NCBI GenBank assembly: GCA_043775015.1
Contig: JAYVSV010000147.1
Span: forward strand, 1-6,249
Origin: CANJXF01 sp043775015
GTDB lineage: Bacteria > Verrucomicrobiota > Verrucomicrobiia > Limisphaerales > CANJXF01
Direction: 5' to 3'
DNA length: 6,249 nt
The position numbers were made by a program, and so were the translations under genes. The number at the start of each line of letters is the position of its first letter. Position 1 is the stretch's first letter. Shown here piece by piece: positions 3,401-6,249 of the stretch. The notes under the pieces were generated by a model that had not been told where the DNA came from, did no database searches, and saw only the letters and a program-made list of their open reading frames with translations.

Positions 3401-6249
3401 CTATTTCATCGACTTCAAAAAAGTGATGAGGTCGGCCAGTTCCTGTTTGCTGAGTTGCGAGTCCAAACCTTGCGGCATCACGGAGAGCATTCCCGGACGC
3501 ATGTCGGTGATGTCTGCGCGCGCAATCCGCATTTCCGTTTCCGGGCCGGTCGCCAGCACGACTTCATTGGGCGCATCTTTGCGCAACACGCCGTTGAATG
3601 TGTCGCCGGACTTCACGACAACCACCATCGGCTCGTAACTGCGCACAAAGCTGGCGCTGGGATAAACCACTGCTTCGAGTAGATCGCGCTCGGTGCGAAT
3701 TTTGCCGACGCCGGAGAGACTCGGGCCGAGGTGGCCACCGACGTAGCCGATCTCATGGCAGGTGACACACGCCGTTTTGGAACTCGTGAAGACCAACTGG
3801 CCGCGCCGGATATCGCCCTGGAGAGACGTGATCGCTGTCAGCAGGTTCTCGAGATTGGCGGCCTGCCTGGTGGCATCCACGTCCAGCGATGCGAGAAATT
3901 CGTTGGCGCTCTTTTGCGTTGTCTCGGGGAATTTGGCAAAGTGCGGCTTGAGCTGGCTCGGGGGCAGGGCCTTCGCACTCTTGGATTCGCGCAACGCTGC
4001 GAGCAATTTTCCTCCCAAAACATCGTCACCGCCGCTGTCAAAAGCGCCGAGCAGCGTGTTCAATTCAAGCGGGCCGGCGGACTTCAAGTTGTCCACGAGC
4101 GAAGCAAGTTGTTCTGTCCCGAGCTTCGAATGGGCCAGCACGCCTGCGGACGTTCTGCGGGTGATCGGCGCGCTGTCGGCGGAAAGGCTTGCGCGCAGAA
4201 AATCATACTCAACGGCGTCAAGAGAAGCGCCAGTCGGCAAGGCGACGAGCGCATCGAGTCGAAGTTGAGCGGATTGTTTAGGCGCGCGTGCAATCGAGTG
4301 CAGCGTCGCGACGATGTTCGCGTCGTTGTTCATGGTGTGGGCCGCGCGAACGGCGGAAGTCATCGAACTGGAATTGTTCGCCGCAAGAACAGACAGCACC
4401 GCCGCCTTCCAGCTTGCCGGCGGTTCCTTCAAACCGGCACCGGCCATGGCGTCCAAAGCGGCGACGCGGGTTTCGTCATGAAAACCGGGTTGCGTGATGG
4501 CATCGGCGAGCAACTGTTGGCCGACCCCTGCACGGGTAAGGATGTGAAGTTGATGGTCGAGCGTCTTGCGTTCTGTATCCGTCAGTTCCGAGTCCGTGAG
4601 ACGTTGGCGGAACCAACCCGAAAGCTCGCCGCCCCAATCGGGGTGATGGCTGAGAATCCAGTTTGCCGCCGTGCGCAGGCGTTCGTCGGTTGCGCTCAGA
4701 AATGGCACGACCTCGGTTGGTTTCAGTTCGCTGCCGTCCATCTGGTCGAGGGCGATAAGAGCGCCACGCTGGATGGCAGGATTTTCGGTTTTAAGACCGG
4801 CCCGCGTTGGCATCGCGGCGGCGATGTCAATCAGCGCACGAATCAGAGATTGTTCGAGGACGAAGTCTTTGTCTGAGACGGCGACCGTTTCCAAAATCAA
4901 CGGGACCGATTTTTTATCACCAAGCCGTCCCAAACCTTCGGCGGCGGCTCTTGCGGCATGAGCATTTTTTTCATCCGGCATCGAGCGATAATGGGAAAGA
5001 ACGCTGACAAACCTGGAGTGATTTTTTTGCGGAGCAGTCAGGACAGATAGTTGCAAAGCGCTGGCCGGATTTTTTTGGTCAAGACCCGGTGGCTTGACCA
5101 GGCGGGCATAAGCAGCGCGGCGCTCTTTGTCGGTCAATTGCGGTGACCCCATTTTTCGCACCCGGTAAATCGCGCCGAGCACGTCGGGCTTGGCGAGTTG
5201 CGAGCTGGGGCAACAGAGTTTATACCAGCCACCCGTGTCCACGACGAGCAGGCTGCCATCGGCGTCGGGCAACACATCCGTCGGATGAAAATCCACGCTG
5301 TCGGACACCACGAAATCGCTATCGGTACTCGCGAAGGTTGCGCCTTTCGGCCTCAGGATGTGCCGGGTGACTTTGTGCAAGTTGAAGGATGTGGCGAAAA
5401 AGTTATCGCGAAACCCGGCACCAAAGCCGTCGCTCTCGTAACGGCAGAGCGCGCATTCGGCAGCAGGACCAGCCTGATAAAATGGATGCATGACTTCGGG
5501 ACTGGCTCGCTTCACGCGACCATCCTCGATCACATCATGAATCTTTCCGAACACGCCGCCATAAACCGCGTGCCCGATGCCGTCGCGGAATCCGGGTTGG
5601 CTGAAATCAATAAATGTGCTGGTGAAGATCGTTTCGCCCTCGGGCGTGAAGGCAATTTCGACCGGATTGTCCATGCCGCCGGTCATGATGACGTCCAGAT
5701 CCGAGCCATCGGGGCGTGCGCGGTAAATGTGCGCGGCTTTGTCGTTCAACGTGCGTCCGTTGCCGAGTTTGTGGGTCTGCTCGGCGAAAGCGCCTTTCGT
5801 CCAGTAGATGTAACCATCCGGTCCGAGCTGCGGTCCATGCACATCGTTGGCGCAACCCGTCAGCGTGTCACCTTTCCACCATTCCTCACGTTGATCGGAC
5901 ACACCGTCGCCGTTCGTATCACGAAATCGCCAGATGCTCGGCGGCGCGGCGACATAGACCCAGCCATCATGCCAGAGACAGCCTTGCGGGAACATCACCT
6001 GTTCGGCGAACACGACCGACTTGTCGAAGCGTCCGTCGCCATCGGTGTCTTCGAGACGAAGGATGCGCGCCGTCGGGTTCTTGATTTGAATGTCTGGCTT
6101 TTCGTTGGAGCCTGACGAGTCGGTCACATAAAGCCGGCCCTGGTCGTCAAAGCTGGCGCTGACGGGGCGTTGGATGAGGTTGGTGTTGGCGGCAAGTATA
6201 ACCTCGAAACCGTCGGGCACTTTTAAAATTTGTTTTCCAAATTGAAACT
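3401..6249 (-). CDS. PVC-type membrane-bound dehydrogenase with HEAT repeats and CxxCH heme-binding domain (5'-truncated by window edge)
   Basis: The frame is open through 6247, so the N-terminus and signal peptide lie outside the window. The GTG at 6218-6220 is probably internal, since the nine upstream codons (FQFGKQILK) lead naturally into VPDGFEVILA. Numbering from that GTG (939 residues), residues 1-355 are a beta-propeller of the TIGR02604 type, related in fold to glucose/sorbosone dehydrogenases. Landmarks are DDQGRLYVTDSSGSN, DVHGPQLGPDGYIYWTKG (127-144), GGMDNPVEIAFTPEG (181-195) and VVDTGGWYKLCCPSS (326-340). Two Ca-loop-like motifs are DTDGDGRFD (58-66) and DTNGDGVSDQREE (101-113). 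Residues about 360-795 are Ala/Leu-rich HEAT-like helices. Residues about 800-939 are the heme domain with CVTCH at 818-822 (bases 3755-3769), LGPSLSGVG, and SVMPQGL with Met915 as the likely axial ligand. It probably oxidises a substrate, possibly a carbohydrate, in the periplasm and passes electrons to its heme; substrate and cofactor cannot be read from the sequence. It converges on the 2078-3265 gene. Confidence 0.93.
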   Translation of the reverse strand, partial: FQFGKQILKVPDGFEVILAANTNLIQRPVSASFDDQGRLYVTDSSGSNEKPDIQIKNPTARILRLEDTDGDGRFDKSVVFAEQVMFPQGCLWHDGWVYVAAPPSIWRFRDTNGDGVSDQREEWWKGDTLTGCANDVHGPQLGPDGYIYWTKGAFAEQTHKLGNGRTLNDKAAHIYRARPDGSDLDVIMTGGMDNPVEIAFTPEGETIFTSTFIDFSQPGFRDGIGHAVYGGVFGKIHDVIEDGRVKRASPEVMHPFYQAGPAAECALCRYESDGFGAGFRDNFFATSFNLHKVTRHILRPKGATFASTDSDFVVSDSVDFHPTDVLPDADGSLLVVDTGGWYKLCCPSSQLAKPDVLGAIYRVRKMGSPQLTDKERRAAYARLVKPPGLDQKNPASALQLSVLTAPQKNHSRFVSVLSHYRSMPDEKNAHAARAAAEGLGRLGDKKSVPLILETVAVSDKDFVLEQSLIRALIDIAAAMPTRAGLKTENPAIQRGALIALDQMDGSELKPTEVVPFLSATDERLRTAANWILSHHPDWGGELSGWFRQRLTDSELTDTERKTLDHQLHILTRAGVGQQLLADAITQPGFHDETRVAALDAMAGAGLKEPPASWKAAVLSVLAANNSSSMTSAVRAAHTMNNDANIVATLHSIARAPKQSAQLRLDALVALPTGASLDAVEYDFLRASLSADSAPITRRTSAGVLAHSKLGTEQLASLVDNLKSAGPLELNTLLGAFDSGGDDVLGGKLLAALRESKSAKALPPSQLKPHFAKFPETTQKSANEFLASLDVDATRQAANLENLLTAITSLQGDIRRGQLVFTSSKTACVTCHEIGYVGGHLGPSLSGVGKIRTERDLLEAVVYPSASFVRSYEPMVVVVKSGDTFNGVLRKDAPNEVVLATGPETEMRIARADITDMRPGMLSVMPQGLDSQLSKQELADLITFLKSMK

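Noticed and set aside
3731..4876. Long plus-strand open frame of 381 codons opposite the dehydrogenase gene
   Set aside because: It lies wholly antisense to the recognised propeller-HEAT-heme gene, has Arg/Gly/Cys-rich composition typical of a GC-rich antisense shadow, and shows no domain or ribosome binding site.
5198..6115. Plus-strand open frame of 305 codons
   Set aside because: It is antisense to the most conserved part of the propeller, so its openness is explained by GC-rich codon bias; no recognisable motif.

Overview
The window looks like chromosome of a PVC-superphylum bacterium, most probably a verrucomicrobium related to Pedosphaera/Limisphaerales. The main evidence is two proteins carrying the CxxCH heme-binding C-terminal domain (TIGR02603 type). 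One of them also has the N-terminal membrane-bound dehydrogenase propeller (TIGR02604 type) that is greatly expanded in Planctomycetes and Verrucomicrobia. No database search was possible, so family names come from motif recognition.

Layout. The left part (1-2077) is AT-rich. It holds two unrecognised exported proteins on the plus strand: a 236-residue probable lipoprotein (129-839) and a 205-residue secreted protein (1333-1950). The 493-base gap between them contains a more GC-rich relic. Its parts are an AAAGGGG-type motif, a short reading frame matching the C-terminus of a REP-associated (RAYT/IS200-like) transposase, and the same AAAGGGG-type motif inverted. I read this as an internally deleted, MITE-like remnant. 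A further copy of the motif lies just upstream of the second gene.

The right part (2078-6249) is GC-rich. A 395-residue exported protein with helical (HEAT-like) repeats and a C-terminal CSSCH cytochrome domain (2078-3265, plus) converges on a large propeller-HEAT-CVTCH protein (3401-6249, minus). The large protein runs off the right edge, so its start and signal peptide are not visible. The 135-base gap between the two stop codons contains a 71-base sequence that can fold into a closely packed three-way junction (3300-3370), overlapped by a perfect 14-base palindrome.

How the genes may work together. The large protein is probably a periplasmic or membrane-associated oxidoreductase that passes electrons to its own c-type heme. 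The smaller protein has a related heme domain without a propeller and could be an electron-transfer partner, but nothing shown here proves that. The two AT-rich genes have no visible functional link to the cytochrome pair. I found no tRNA, rRNA, CRISPR array or intact mobile element.
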